From positions 46,842,307-46,906,306 of the forward strand of contig JAWZYU010000020.1 of the NCBI GenBank assembly GCA_038380435.1: 64,000 nt of DNA, in the 5' to 3' direction. Every line of letters begins with the position of its first letter. Within the stretch, counting starts at the first letter, position 1. Position numbers and translations under genes: made by a program. This DNA comes from Ryuthela nishihirai (taxonomy: Eukaryota; Arthropoda; Arachnida; Araneae; Heptathelidae). This document shows, in pieces, positions 10,824 to 22,623 of this stretch. The notes under the pieces were generated by a model that had not been told where the DNA came from, made no database searches, and saw only the letters and a list, made by a program, of their open reading frames with translations.

Positions 10824-11880
10824 TAAACGCCGAGGAATCAAGAAAAAAGAAAACTCTCTTCAGTCCTCTAGGAGTAGCTCTACTTAAAGATGCAAAATTC
10901 TTTTCTTCCCTCCTTTTACTACTAGTCTTTTTACCTCTAATCATCCTCTTAAAAGTCTAACCAGTTTACCATTAAACTGTTTAGGGGGGGGGGGGGAACT
11001 CTCTGATGCTGATTCCTAACACTTCTTCCGAAACATTGGACGATCTCTAGGGTGACAGTTAATGGAGAGAGAGAGCCCTTAGGGAAGTAAAAGCAAGGAG
11101 CAGCTGGATGCTGTAGAGACGATGCTGCATCTCGAAGACAGTGAAGGCCTATGAAGATGCTCTCCGTCCTACTCCTCTCAGGTCTACTGATTCCAGCCTT
11201 ACCTACGTCCGCGTCTTTCCGCTCTGCTGCGACGTCAATAATTCATAGATGCCATGTGTCGGAAGCTCTCCCCCCCCCCCCCCCCGTCCGTTGCCCAGGT
11301 CGATGGGCGTCAGTTGAATGAACCCTAAGGCGAGAGCTCACCCAGTCCACCTCGCGCCTTTCTCTCTACTCCGGAATTTCTGTCGATCCCCGCTGATAAT
11401 TAACGTTGGCACCAGCACCTTGTGTGTGATGTAGAGAAGGAATGTGTTTAGGTATAATAGCACTGGTCTGCAGATGGTGAGTGTGTGGCAGAAAGAGCAA
11501 GTTGAATCAGTACAGGAAGGGCGATTTTTTTTCTCTCTCTCTTCGTTAATGCTAGTGCAGCAGGAAGTTCTCATGAATGGATCAGTAGCATCTTCCGGTT
11601 TATCGGTTTTAATATTTTTTTGGTTTTTTTTTTCTGTATTATTATTTTTTTCTGCGCGTGAATTAAATGGACTGATGTAAGAATCCGAGGACGGAAAAGG
11701 TTGAGGAAGGAATGACTCACTTGATGGTCAATGTATGAATGAAAGTTTGGAATGCAACCTTTATTGAAAGTGAGAGAGATCATCTGGATTCACTATGACA
11801 ATGTTACCTTCCTTCAAAGTGTAGAAAGATCATCTTCATTGCAAGCATGGAAGCGTTTCCTTTTTTCCTTTTTCAAAGTG
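10824..11880. other. Long interval without a recognised gene
   Basis: About 1 kb of unique sequence with a poly-G run near 10983 and a poly-C run near 11272. Opposed frames of 78 codons at 11338-11680 overlap on both strands and show no domain. TACAGG or GTGAGT-like splice motifs occur but do not define an exon. Confidence 0.35.
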
Positions 11881-11893
11881 CTGTAGGGGTGGG

Positions 11894-12281
11894 GTTGGGT
11901 TGGGTTGTTTTACCTCTGAGCGGCACTTTTTTGCACACCATGGGCTAAATGGCCAGGTCACATGGACCCCGAAGGCTCAGAGAAGGTTGGGGGAGGGGAC
12001 CCACTGGAACAGCTGTTGGGAGACAGATGGTAGCCTCCCGTCAAGGTCATCCAGTGTGTTCTTTAACGTGCACAGGGTATGGCTCTCTCGCACACGGGGC
12101 CACGGCTTAAAGTCCCATCCGGCGGACGGTGGCCTTTCCAAGCCCATCGGTGTCCCCTACTGACCGTGGGTAGGGCGGGGAATTTTGCGGAGATAAATCT
12201 CAACGCTGACCCAGCTGGGACTCGAACCTGGGAACTACAGATTACGAGCCTGGCGCGCTACCGACAGAGCCACCCCCGCCC
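11894..12281 (-). mobile_element. SINE A with 13-bp TSD, inserted in the head of an older SINE
   Basis: CTGTAGGGGTGGG lies at 11881-11893 and at about 12282-12294. The right copy continues into an old plus-strand SINE head, so the target was the G-rich start of that element. Confidence 0.95.
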
Positions 12282-12658
12282 CTGTAGGGGTGGGAGTTGG
12301 CTTAGTGTGTGTGTGGGTTGTCCGCCAGGCTCATAATTTGTCCGCCAGGCTCATAATCTGCAGTTTGAATTCCACCTAGGCCAGGGTTCAGATTTTTATT
12401 CCCGCAAAACCCCCATCCTACACTCGCTGAGAAAGGGAATACCGATGGGCTTGGAAAGGACGCCGTCCATTGGATGGGACGTTAAGCTGTGGGCCCGTGT
12501 GCGTTAAACAACACGCTGGAAGCCTTCACAGGAGGTTACTATCTGACTCCCAACAGCTTGTTCCAGTGGATCCCCTCCTCTGAACTCTTGGGATCCTTGT
12601 GACCTGGCCGTTAGCCCATTGTATGCAAAAAAGTGCAGCTAAGAGGCAAAACAATCCA
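12282..12658 (+). mobile_element. SINE A, old divergent copy
   Basis: All parts can be followed: the head, with a short duplication of TCCGCCAGGCTCATAAT; GATGGGACGTTAAGCTGTGG; the tail AAGTGCAGCTAAGAGGCAAAACAA. Divergence is well above that of the nested copy. Confidence 0.85.
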
Positions 12659-12848
12659 GGTCAAAATGCTGTAAATTCATTTTCATTCCACGTATGGAAA
12701 TGACACTTTCACAAGTGTAGAAAGATCATGTTCATTATTAAAGTTACCTTACGAGAAGTTACCTTCTTTCGAAGTGTCAAATGAACATCACTTAGACATG
12801 GGAATGTTACCTTCATTCAAAGTGTATAAAACCATCTTCATTTTTACT

Positions 12849-12930
12849 AGCAGTCGCTCAAAAAAGTATCCGAACGCTATGGTTGATTACAGAATTCAGT
12901 AATTCTGTAATCAACCATAGTGTCGGAGTT
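12849..12930. mobile_element. Miniature mariner-like palindrome, internally deleted
   Basis: Starts CAGTCGCTCAAAAAAGTA, runs to ACAGAATTCAGT, then turns directly into ATTCTGTAATCAACCATAGTG. Only the two ends remain and the outer part of the right TIR is lost. Confidence 0.8.
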
Positions 12931-12999
12931 CGTGCATAGAAATGACACTTTCATTCAAAATGTAGAAAGATCACTTGCTTTTACAACCGTGGGAAGCTT

Positions 13000-13380
13000 G
13001 GGTTGTTTTACCTCTGAGCGGCACTTTTTTGCACACCATGGGCTAAATGGCCAGGTCACAGGGACCCCGAAGGCTCAGAGAAGGTTGGGGGAGGGGACCC
13101 ACTGGAACAGCTGTTGGGAGACAGATGGTAGCCTCCCGTCAAGGCCATCCAGCGTGTTCTTTAACGTGCACAGGTTATGGCTCTCCCGCATACGGGGCCA
13201 CGGCTTAACGTCCCATCCGACGGACGGCGGCCTGTCCAAGCCCATCGGTGTCCCCTACTGACCGTGGGCAGGGCGGGGAATTTTGCGGAGATAAATCTCA
13301 ACGCTGACCCAGCTGGGACTCGAACCTGGGAACTACAGATTACGAGCCTGGCGCGCTACCGACTGAGCCGCCCCAGCCCC
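13000..13380 (-). mobile_element. SINE A, full length
   Basis: Complete, low-divergence copy with a short tail (GGGTTGTTTTACC). TSD not clear. Confidence 0.92.
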
Positions 13381-14379
13381 TCGTAGTGTAATGAGATCAT
13401 CTCCATGCCACATATGGAAATGCCACTTAATTCAAAATGTGAGAGTATATATTTTCGTTAAATGTGCAAATATCATTTAAAATATAGAAAGCTCATTTAT
13501 ATTTCAAATGTCGCCTCATTCCTGAAAATAGATATAATTCAAAGTAAGAAAATAAAACTTAGACTAAACCCAACTTCGGTCTTTTCATGTAAAATATGAA
13601 ACTCCATTTCTGATTCCAAGTGTGCGTAAAGTTCATCAAGTTTTCGTTGCTTTTATAAGGGAAGGAAAAATATATTTTTTTTCCTGCTAAACAAACAAAT
13701 CATTTGCTTACCGAAGCAACGATCACTTGTGAAACGAAGTGACATCAAAACCCTATTTGATGCAGATCACGTTCCGCATCAATATCCGCAGGTTTCATTC
13801 CAACATTTCCGCAACCTATTGAAAAGGGCCATTGAAATGTTGCAGATGTTTTCATTTGGGTTTTAATAACAGTTATTGAAACTGAAAATGCAAAACGCCT
13901 CGGCAATTCCTATAAGGATGACTAATAATATCACCAAGCGTAGTTAATAGCGTTGAGAGTACACAGCGTTCACAGAACCAAGAGAAATGAAATACCGGTT
14001 TCTATCACACGCTATTTTTCTTCTAAGTGGTTACATTAAGTACGTAATTAAGGACAAGATTCACTCATTCAGTCTATTAATCTCCTCGCCACTTAAGCTT
14101 ATTACTTTAATTAGATAAAAATTTTTCTTTCTCACTCTCCCCCTGAAAGCGATGGTGTAGATTTCTGGAACTGCACCTCCTTTCTGTGTTTTTTTAATTC
14201 CGTTCTCGAGAGTTCCAAGCGTGTTCTCATTCAAATCACTTTGGTAAAGAGAGCGCACGTGTTCTCCTCTTCATTCACGAGAGACGCATGCGAGAGAAGG
14301 AAGAGCCAATTGTTTTTCAGTGAAATCACTCTCTTCAGCTCTTCACTTATTCTGAAGGTTATCTGACGTGAAAAAAGGG
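13381..14379. other. Unique interval without a recognised gene
   Basis: Mostly A+T rich. The stretch at about 13600-13900 has longer unique phrases. A minus-strand 65-codon frame (14258-14061) has no domain. Sequence before 13000 and after 13380 shares AAAGTGTAGAAAGATCATCTTCATT-type phrases, suggesting a diverged tandem array of roughly 60-70 bp around 11800-13500. Confidence 0.35.
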
Positions 14380-16010
14380 GTAACTGTCGAAATGGAGGCA
14401 GGAAGTAAAAGAAAAAAGTGGGGGGGGGGGATAGTCGAAATGGAGGCAGGGAGTAAAAAAAATTTAAAAAAAGGGAAATGGAGAAATGGAGGCAGAAAGA
14501 AAAAATAAAAAACTGGAAACTGGAGAAATGGAGGCAGGAAGTAAAAGAAAAGGGGGGGGGGATAGTCGAAATGGAGGCAGGGAGTAAAAAAAAAATTTAA
14601 AAAAGGGAAATGGAGAAATGGAGGCAGAAAGTAAAAATAAAAAATAAAAAACAGGAAACTAGAGAAATGGAGGCAGGAAGTAAAAGAAAAAAGGGGGGGG
14701 GGGTAGTCGAAATGGAGGCAGGGAGTAAAATAAATTAAAAAAAGGGAAATAAAGAAATGGAGGCAGAAAGTAAAAATAAAAAATAAAAAAAAGGAAACTG
14801 GAGAAATGGAGGCAGGAAGTAAAAGAAAAAAATGGGGGAGGGGGGGGATAGTCGAAATGGAGGCAGGGAGTAAAAAAAAATTAAAAAAAGGGAAATGGAG
14901 AAATGGAGGCAAAAAGTAAAAATAAAAAATAAAAAACAGGAAACTGGAGAAATGGAGGCAGGAAGTAAAAGAAAAAAGGGGGGGGGGGTAGTCGAAATGG
15001 AGGCAGGGAGTAAAATAAATTAAAAAAAGGGAAATGGGGAAATGGAGGCAAAAAGTAAAAATAAAAAATAAAAAGCAGGAAACTGGAGAAATGGAGGCAG
15101 GAAGTAAAAGAAAAAAGGGGGGGGGGTAGTCGAAATGGAGGCAGGGAGTAAAATAAATTAAAAAAAGGGAAATAAAGAAATGGAGGCAGAAAGTAAAAAT
15201 AAAAAATAAAAAGCAGGAAACTGGAGAAATGGAGGCAGGAAGTAAAAGAAAAAAGGGGGGGGGGTAGTCGAAATGGAGGCAGGGAGTAAAATAAATTAAA
15301 AAAAGGGAAATAAAGAAATGGAGGCAGAAAGTAAAAATAAAAAATAAAAAACAGGAAACTGGAGAAATGGAGGCAGGAAGTAAAAGAAAAAAATGGGGGG
15401 GGGGGGATAGTCGAAATGGAGGCAGGGAGTAAAAAAAAATTAAAAAAAGGGAAATGGAGAAATGGAGGCAGAAAGTAAAAATAAAAAAACAGGAAACTGG
15501 AGAAATGGAGGCAGGAAGCAAAAGAAAAATGGGTGGGGGAATAGTCGAAATGGAGGCAGGGAGTAAAAAAAAATTAAAAAAGGGAAATGGAGAAATGGAG
15601 GCAGAAAGTAAAAATACAAAATAAAAAACAGAAAACTGGAGAAATGGAGGCAGGAAGTAAAAGAAAAAGTGGGGGGGGGGGATAGTGGAAATGGAGGCAG
15701 GGAGTAAAAAAATTAAAAAAAGGGAAATGGAGAAATGGAGGCAGAAAATAAAAAAAAATAAAAAACAGAAAACTGAAGAAATGGAGGCAGGAAGTAAAAG
15801 AAAAAAAGGGGGGGGATAGTCGAAATGGAGGCAGGGAGTAAAAAAAAATTAAAAAAGGGAAATGGAGAAATGGAGGCAGAAAGTAAAAAAAAGAATAAAA
15901 AACAGAAACTGGAGAAATGGAGGCAGAAAGTGAAAAAAGGAGAAATTGGGGCAGAAAAAGGAGGTGGAACTGGTAAAATGGGAAAGGACTGTCGCAACGG
16001 AGGCAGAAAC
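14380..16010. repeat. Purine-rich minisatellite, about 140 bp unit, about 11 units
   Basis: TAGTCGAAATGGAGGC recurs near 14430, 14561, 14703, 14847, 14988, 15126, 15266, 15407, 15541, 15682 and 15815, a spacing of 131-144 bp. Each unit holds three diverged copies of GAAATGGAGGCAG-AAGTAAAA separated by G, A or AAT runs. The plus strand is almost entirely purine. The complementary strand stays open for 392 codons (15521-14343) encoding Phe/Leu/Pro-rich repeats of about 47 residues. I read this as a by-product of pyrimidine-rich sequence and not a gene. Confidence 0.93.
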
Positions 16011-16509
16011 TAAAAAAGAGGGAAACTGTTGATGTAGAAAATAGAGGGACTGGTGAAATGGAGGCAGAAACTTAAAAAGAAAGGAAAACTATGGAAACAG
16101 AGACAGTAACTAAAAGTAAAAAAGAATGAACTGTAGAAAAGGAGCCAGAAAGGAAAGAAAAGTGAAATGTTTTGGAATATAAACAGAAACCGAAATTGGA
16201 AAATTGTCGAAACTACACTAATACTCGTTAAGAAAGGGAGAATATCGAAATGGGGGCAAAAGTTAAAATATGTGGAAGTGAAAAAACTGCGAAAATGATG
16301 ATGGAAACAAAAAAAAAATAGATAGATGCATATGGACTCTGGCGCATATGAGAATCTCGTTTGCAAAGAGATTTTTCCTTTACCTACAGTATTATTTCTT
16401 AAAAGTTTCAATTTGAGCTAGCGGATGATGGGAAAAATGCAAATAGTATCTCATTAGTAAATATACAACATAAAAGTATTCGTCATTTAATTCTTAAAAG
16501 CTGCATTTC
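16011..16509. repeat. Degenerate flank of the purine minisatellite
   Basis: GAAATGGAGGCAGAAAC-like phrases continue with rising divergence to about 16320. After that comes unique A+T-rich sequence without a gene. Confidence 0.65.
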
Positions 16510-16655
16510 CCACACCTCTCTCAAGGCATTTTTCTGTTGAGGTCCTGCCATCCTCTCAGACCTTCTACTGTGGCATATAAACTGACAGGCTCCTGTCAGA
16601 CCTCTGTGGCAAGCAGCTGCTTGAGGGGGTATTTATTTATTATTTTTATTTCTCT
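16510..16655 (+). mobile_element. SINE B, 5'-truncated
   Basis: Lacks the tRNA-like head. Contains TTCTGTTGAGGTCCTGCCATCC, the hairpin CTGACAGG-CT-CCTGTCAG, the palindrome CAAGCAGCTGCTTG, and a TATTTATTTATT tail. Confidence 0.88.
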
Positions 16656-16853
16656 GAAAAATGGGTAGACTATTGCTGGCAGTAGAGGGGGACGAAAATC
16701 CCCGAGTTTCCGGTAGTCTAGAAATTCTTTTGACTGACTGACTGACAATAGCAACTCGTGGTCATTCGTCTGATAATAACTTATGCTTCCCTATATGGGA
16801 AGCATACATATGGGATCCCTCCACGAATATGTGCAAGATTCAGGTCTTGCAAA

Positions 16854-17244
16854 TGGGGCGGGGGTGGCTCAGTCGGTAGCGCGCCAGGCTCGTAATCTGT
16901 AGTTCCCAGATTCGAGTCCCAGCTGGGTCAGCGTTGAGATTTATCTCCGCAAAATTCCCCGCCCTGCCCACGGTCAGTAGGGGACACCGATGGGCTTGGA
17001 AAGGGCGCCGTCCGTCGGATGGGACGTTAAGCCGTGGCCCCGTGTGTGGGAGAGCCATACCCTGTGCACGTTAAAGAACACGCTGGATGGCCTTGACGGG
17101 AGGCTACCATCTGTCTCCCAACAGCTGTTCCAGTGGGTCCCCTCCCCCAACCTTCTCTGAGCCTTCGGGGTCCTTGTGACCTGGCCATTTAGCCCATGGT
17201 GTGCAAAAAAGTGCCGCTCAGAGGTAAAACAACCCAACCCAACC
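16854..17244 (+). mobile_element. SINE A, full length, 13-bp TSD
   Basis: CAGGTCTTGCAAA is present at 16841-16853 and 17245-17257. Head, centre and triple AACCC tail are all intact. This is a good reference copy for the family. Confidence 0.97.
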
Positions 17245-17446
17245 CAGGTCTTGCAAAACAAAATATTGAGATCTGCGGTCGATGCCCCTTGGTTTGTTAC
17301 TAACAGACAACTTCATAAAAACTTGGACATCGACCACATGTATATTAATATTGAATGCATCTCAACAAGGTTTTTTGAGGTTGTTAAAAATAATCCTAAT
17401 GATTATTTCTTCTTTGCTAAATTATGATCATAATGTTCTTAATAAG

Positions 17447-17680
17447 TACAGTCGCTCAAAAAAGTATCCGAACACCATGGTTCATTACAGAATTCAGAAA
17501 AAATATCTGGCAACGATTTTTTTTAGAAAATTAGTGGTCTGGCAACCTTCGTGTCACTTGATTACGGAAATCAGGAAAAATATCTGCAGCGTGTACAGCA
17601 ACTGTACACGCTCCAGTTACCGTTCACAGCAAACTGGAGCGTGTGCAGTTACTGCACACGCTCCAGTTTGCTGTGATTGC
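17447..17680. mobile_element. Mariner-like MITE, right end replaced by SINE tail array
   Basis: The left TIR with TA is intact and the interior palindrome (GCAGTTACTGCACACGCTCC) is present, but the element breaks at TTTGCTGTGATTGCTGG and runs into a SINE A tail at about 17700. Confidence 0.82.
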
Positions 17681-17699
17681 TGGTGTTGTGATTGATGGC

Positions 17700-18103
17700 A
17701 GTTTGCTGGCCATTTAGCCCATGGTGTGCAAAAAAATGCCGCTCAGAGGTAAAACAACCTAACTTTAAAGAACACGCTGGATGGCCTTGACGGGAGACTA
17801 CCATCTGTATCCCAACAGCTGTTCCAGTGGGTTCCCTCCCCCAACCTTCTCTGAGCCTTTCGGGTCCTTGTGACCTGGCCATTTAGCCCATGGTGTGCAA
17901 AAAAAGTGCCGTTCAGAGGTAGAACAACCCAACGTTAAAGAACACGCTGGATGGCCTTGACGGGAGGTTATCATCTGTCTCCCAACAGCTGTTCCAGTGG
18001 GTTCCCTCCCCCAACCTTCTCTGAGCCTTCGGGTTCCTTGTGACCTGGCCATTTAGCCCATGGTGTGCAAAAAAGTGCCGCTCAGAGGTAAAACAACCCA
18101 ACC
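17700..18103 (+). mobile_element. SINE A tail array, no body
   Basis: One partial and two full tail units in tandem, joined at CTAAC-TTTAAAGAACAC and CCCAAC-GTTAAAGAACAC. No head or central domain precedes them. Confidence 0.88.
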
Positions 18104-18282
18104 TAGTTAATAGCGACAAGAAGGGTTAAGGAAATTCTTGCCAGAAAGTAATAGACAAAGCAGTATAGTAAAATAAGTTTTTAAACAGAAAAGTATACAT
18201 GTAGACGTAACGGAATTTTTGTCTAAATTCGATCCTTACAATCAAAACACTGCAATACGATCACAAATAGACGCATAATACA

Positions 18283-18531
18283 TTGGAAAGTCCGTCCGTC
18301 GGATGGGACGTTAAGCCGTGGCCCCGTGTGCGGGAGAGCCATACGCTGTGCACGTTAAAGAACACGCTGGATGGCCTTGACGGGAGGCTAACATCTGTCT
18401 CCCAACAGCTGTTCCAGTGGGTCCCCTTCCCCAACCTTCTCTGAGCCTTCGGGGTCCATGTGACCTGGCCATTTAGTCCATGGTGTGCAAAAAAGTGCCG
18501 CTCAGAGGTAAAACAACCCAAAACAACCCAA
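18283..18531 (+). mobile_element. SINE A, 5'-truncated, with TSD
   Basis: Begins inside the centre at TTGGAAAGTCCGTCC. GCATAATACA flanks both sides (18273 and 18533). The tail repeats AAAACAACCCA twice. Confidence 0.92.
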
Positions 18532-18542
18532 TGCATAATACA

Positions 18543-18835
18543 AAAAACAAAGTTGCCTTTAACTTGTGCCTCTTTTATAAACGCAAATTAAACTTCGGAC
18601 TTAAACTAGTGTATGCAAATGAAGTGGAATTAATTGCCTTCGCACGAGAGTAAACAACTTTAATCTTTTTTTGAAACGAAAAAAAAATATTACAGCAGAA
18701 AAACGAAAATTTAGGGAAACTTAGGAATTGTTATTTAGAATAGTTTAAGAAAATAAACCGATTTTGTGCCTGAGAAATTTAATTAAAAAAAAAAGTGTAT
18801 TTTGTTATTGAAAAAAAAAACATCAGTCTCTCATT
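18543..18835. other. A+T-rich interval without a gene
   Basis: No recognisable gene. Several A runs of 7-10. Confidence 0.4.
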
Positions 18836-18876
18836 GCATTGTGTTATCTTTAAGCAAAAATTAAAGATAACACAAT
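18836..18876. repeat. Perfect 17-bp inverted repeat (hairpin)
   Basis: CATTGTGTTATCTTTAA and its exact complement are separated by about 7 bases. The next SINE is inserted at its right foot. Confidence 0.85.
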
Positions 18877-18882
18877 GTAAGA

Positions 18883-19267
18883 GTTGGGTTGTTTTACTTC
18901 TGAGCTGCACTTTTTTGCACACCATGGGCTAAATGGCCAGGTCACAACGACCCCGAAGGCTCAGAGAAGGTTGGGGGAGGGAATCCACTGGAACAGCTGT
19001 TGGGAGACAGATGGTAGCCTCCCGTCAAGGCCATCCAGCGTGTTCTATAACGTGCACAGGGTATGGCTCTCGCACACACGGGGCCACGGCTTAATGTCCC
19101 ATCCGACGGACGGCGGCCTTTCCAAGCCTATCGGTGTCCCCTACTGACCGTGGGCAAGGCGGGGAATTTTGCGGAGATAAATCTCAACGCTGACCCAGCT
19201 GGGACTCGAACCTGGGAACTACAGATTACGAGCCTGGCGCGCTACCGACTGAACCACCCTCGCCCCA
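18883..19267 (-). mobile_element. SINE A, full length, with TSD
   Basis: ACACAATGTAAG at the left and ACACATTGTAAG at the right (one mismatch) form the TSD. The left copy overlaps the hairpin stem. Confidence 0.93.
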
Positions 19268-19334
19268 CACACATTGTAAGATAAGAAATATATTTGGAGC
19301 GTTATGAAAATAAAATGCACTAAGTCGTTGGTCA

Positions 19335-20016
19335 ACATAAAGAGAAAGGTTGACTCAGTCGTAGCACATCAGGCTCGGGACTGATGTTTCAAGGGGTCGA
19401 GTCGCTATTCTTCTTCCGCCCAATTTACTCCACTAACCACTTCTAGGTGAGAAAGGGACGACCGTCGGGTCTGGAAGCCCATCGGATTGGATGTTAAACC
19501 GTGGTCCCATGTACAGTCGCTCAAAAAAGTATCCGAACACTATAGTTGATTACAGAATTCAGAAAAAATATCTGGCAACGATATTTTTTTTTAGAAATTA
19601 GTGATCTGGCAACCTTCGTGTCACGTGATTATCACGTGACATTGGATCGTGTGAGCTCATAAAGACCTGGATCGTGTGGGCTCACTCACGGAAATATTGA
19701 GCGTTTGCAGTTACCGTTCACAGCAAACTGGAGCGTGTACAGTTGCTGTACACACTCCAGATATTTTTCCTGAATTCTGTAATCACGTGACACGAAGGTT
19801 GCCTGATCACTAATTTCTAAAAAAATCGTTTCCAGATATTTTATCTGAATTCTGTAATCAACCGTAGTGTTCGGATACTTTTTTGAGCGACTGTACACTA
19901 GGGACATATTCACGTTAAAGAACACGCTGGATGGCCTTGATGGGAATCTTTCATCTGTCTCCTAACAGCAGTTTAGCGGCATTTAGTAAAGTGCCGCTCT
20001 GAGGTAAAATAACCCA
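19335..20016 (+). mobile_element. SINE A, old copy interrupted by a MITE
   Basis: A divergent head (GTTGACTCAGTCGTAGCACATCAGG) and centre lie at 19335-19511. The tail resumes at about 19910 (CACGTTAAAGAACACGCTGG) and ends AAAATAACCCAAC. The mariner-like element at 19512-19895 separates them. Confidence 0.82.
19512..19895. mobile_element. Mariner-like MITE, both ends intact
   Basis: A 384-bp element with TIRs CAGTCGCTCAAAAAAGTA at both ends and TA duplications, inside an old SINE at its GTGGTCCCATG segment. The interior carries the CACACGATCC and CTCCAGATATTT blocks. No coding capacity. Confidence 0.93.
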
Positions 20017-20090
20017 ACTCATGTGCAAATATTAAATCCTTATACACCAGGGGTGTCACTCTAAAAATCAGTAAGATCACTTGGCCCAGG

Positions 20091-20833
20091 GGTGGGGTGG
20101 GTTACCTCTGAACGGCACTTTTTTTGCACGCACTGGGCAGCTAATATTGACCACGAGGGCTCAAAGTAAGTTGGGATTACTCTTCTAATGGTATTAGAAG
20201 TGTATTACACGGGTTTCGCTGGAACAGCTGTTGGGAGACAGATGGTAGCCTCCCGTCAAGGCCATCCAGCGTGTTCTTTAACGTTGGGTTGTTTTACCTC
20301 TGAGCGGCACGTTTTTGCACACCATGGGCTAAATGGCCAGGTCACAAGGACCCCGAAGTCTCAGAAAAGGTTGGGGAAGGGACACACTGGAACAGCTGTT
20401 GGGAGACAGATGGTAGCCTCCCGTCAAGGCCATCCAGCGTGTTCTTTAACGTTGGGTTTGTTCACCTCTGAGCGGCACTTTTTTGCACACCATGGGCTAA
20501 ATGGCCAGGTGGTCACAAGGACCCCGAAGTCTCAGAAAAGGTTGGGGAAGGGACACACTGGAACAGCTGTTGGGAGACAGATGGTAGCCTCCCGTCAAGG
20601 CCATCCAGCGTGTTCTTTAACGTGCACAGAGTATGGCTCTCCCACACACGGAGCCATAGCTTAACGTCCCATCCGACGGACGGCAGCCCTAACAAGCCCG
20701 TCGGTGTCCCCTAATGATCGTGGGCAGGGTTAGGAGTTTTGCGGAGATAAATCTCAACGCTGGTCCATCTGGGACTCGAACTTGGGAACGGCAGATTACC
20801 AGCCTGGCGCGCTACCGACTGAGCCACCCCCTT
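20091..20833 (-). mobile_element. SINE A with multimeric tail plus an older tail fragment
   Basis: 20091-20179 is a diverged tail piece. From about 20218 come one partial and two full tail units with about 169 bp spacing, each joined at TTCTTTAACGTTGGGTT, then the body and head to 20833. The head copy is moderately diverged (TGGTCCATCTGGGACTCG). Confidence 0.85.
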
Positions 20834-21324
20834 GCCAACGAGTCAGATAGTTTCGTGGATTTTTTTTTCATAAATGAAAAGAACTGAACAAAGATAAAAA
20901 AAAAAGCTCTTCAATACAAATCTATAATTGCTTTCACATCCTTACCAAAGAACAGTTACAATTAGGTAAAGAAGCCTTTCTTTGCCTAATCCTCACAGAA
21001 CTTATCTATGACAGGCTCCTATCAGATATCAGTGGAAGGCAGCTGCTTGAGTTTTTTTTTAATTATGAAAAATACGGGAAACGACGTTTGTTCAATAAGT
21101 GCATTGTTAAGCAAACATGAATATTGTTTTTAAAATGGGTAAAAGATGATTTTTTAGACCTGATAGGATGTTGAATGGCCAGCAAGGTGCCCAATAGCAA
21201 TCCCATTAATCAAGTCTGAAATGCCCTGAGGCGACGGTTTGCCTATCTTAATCATCTTCCCAGAAGCCACCATCATCTTAAGACAGCCCTTATGCACCAG
21301 TGTACTTTGCTGCCTTTGCAATCG
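20834..21324. other. Interval with a SINE B remnant, no gene
   Basis: A minus-strand 71-codon frame near 21154-21369 partly reads SINE tail. The remaining sequence shows no domain. Confidence 0.4.
21008..21060 (+). mobile_element. SINE B 3' fragment
   Basis: GACAGGCTCCTATCAGATATC and GGCAGCTGCTTGAG match the 3' region of family B with several changes, followed by a T run. Confidence 0.65.
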
Positions 21325-21993
21325 TTGGTTGGTTGTTTTACCTCTGAGCGGCACTTTTTTGCACACCATGGGCTAAATGGCCAGATCACAAGGACCCAGA
21401 AGGCTCAGAGATGGTTGGGGGAGGGGGACCCACTGGAACAGCTGTTGGGAGACAGATGGCAGCCTCCCGTCAAGGCCATCCAGCGTGTTCTTTAACGTGC
21501 ACAGAGTATGGCTCTCCCGCACACGGGGCCACGGCTTAACGTCCCATCCGACGGACGGCGCCCTTTCCAAGCCCGTCGGTGTCCCCTACTGATCGTGGGC
21601 AGGGCGGGGTTGGGTTGTTTTACCTCTGAGCGGCACTTTTTTGCACACCATGGGCTAAATGGCCAGGTCAGAAGGACCCAGAAGGCTCAGAGAAGTTTTG
21701 GGGAGGGGACCCACTGGAACAGCTGTTGGGAGACAGATGGTAGCCTCCCGTCAAGGCCATCCAGCGTGTTCTTTAACGTGCACAGGGTATGGCTCTCCCG
21801 CACACGGAGCCATGGCTTAACGTCCCATTCGACGGACGGCGGCCTTTCCAAGCCCGTCGGTGTTCCCTACTGACCGTGGGCAGGGCGGGGAGTTTTGCAG
21901 AGATAAATCTCAACGCTGGTCCATCTGGGACTCGAACCTGGGAATTGCAGATTACGAGCCTGGCGCGCTACCGACTGAGCCATCCCCGCCCCC
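21325..21993 (-). mobile_element. SINE A dimer enclosed by one TSD
   Basis: Two copies head to tail in the same direction. The left copy (21325-21606) ends at GGGCAGGGCGGG and joins directly to the tail of the next (GTTGGGTTGTTTT). TTTGCAATCG occurs at 21315-21324 and 21995-22004, outside both, so the pair behaves as one insertion. Confidence 0.93.
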
Positions 21994-22238
21994 TTTTGCA
22001 ATCGATTGGAGACATTACTGGGAATGTAAGGAGATTTTATGTGTTCTGCATTGCTATTAGAGGGATCACACCCCTTTCTCAAATGAGTTTTCATTCACCA
22101 TTTTTTATTTTTTTGTATACGTGATAATTAATTATACAACTCCTCATCTTCCAATCTCCATTCTTATGCAGAATTGTATCATACCACAACTAACTTACAT
22201 ATAAACATTCCTTAAAATCCGTAGAGACCTTTTTAAGT

Positions 22239-22623
22239 TGGGCGGGGGTGGCTCAGTTGGTAGCGCGCCAGGCTCGTAATCTGTAGTTCCCAGGTTCGAG
22301 TCCCAGCTGGGTCAGCGTTGAGATTTATCTCCGCAAAATTTCACGCCCTGCCCACGGTCAGTAGGGGACACCGATGGGCTTGGAAAGGCCGCCGTCCGTC
22401 GGATGTGACTTTAAGTCGTGGCCCCGTATGCGGGAGAGCCTTAACCTGTGCACGTTAAAGAACACGCTGGATGGCCTTAACGGGAGGCTACCATCTGTCT
22501 CCCAAAAGCTGTTCCAGTGTGTCCCCACCCCTAACCTTGACTGAGCCTTCGTGGTCCATGTGACCTGGCCATTTAGCCCATGGTGTGCAAGAAAGTGCCG
22601 CTCAGAGCTAAAACAACCCAACA
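22239..22623 (+). mobile_element. SINE A, full length
   Basis: Complete copy with moderate divergence (GGATGTGACTTTAAGTCGTGG). The tail reads AACCCAACAACAACAACCC. Confidence 0.92.

Noticed and set aside
14343..15521. 392-codon minus-strand frame, Phe/Leu/Pro rich
   Set aside because: It is the pyrimidine strand of the purine-rich minisatellite. Stop codons are rare in such sequence, and the product is just a translation of the tandem repeat.
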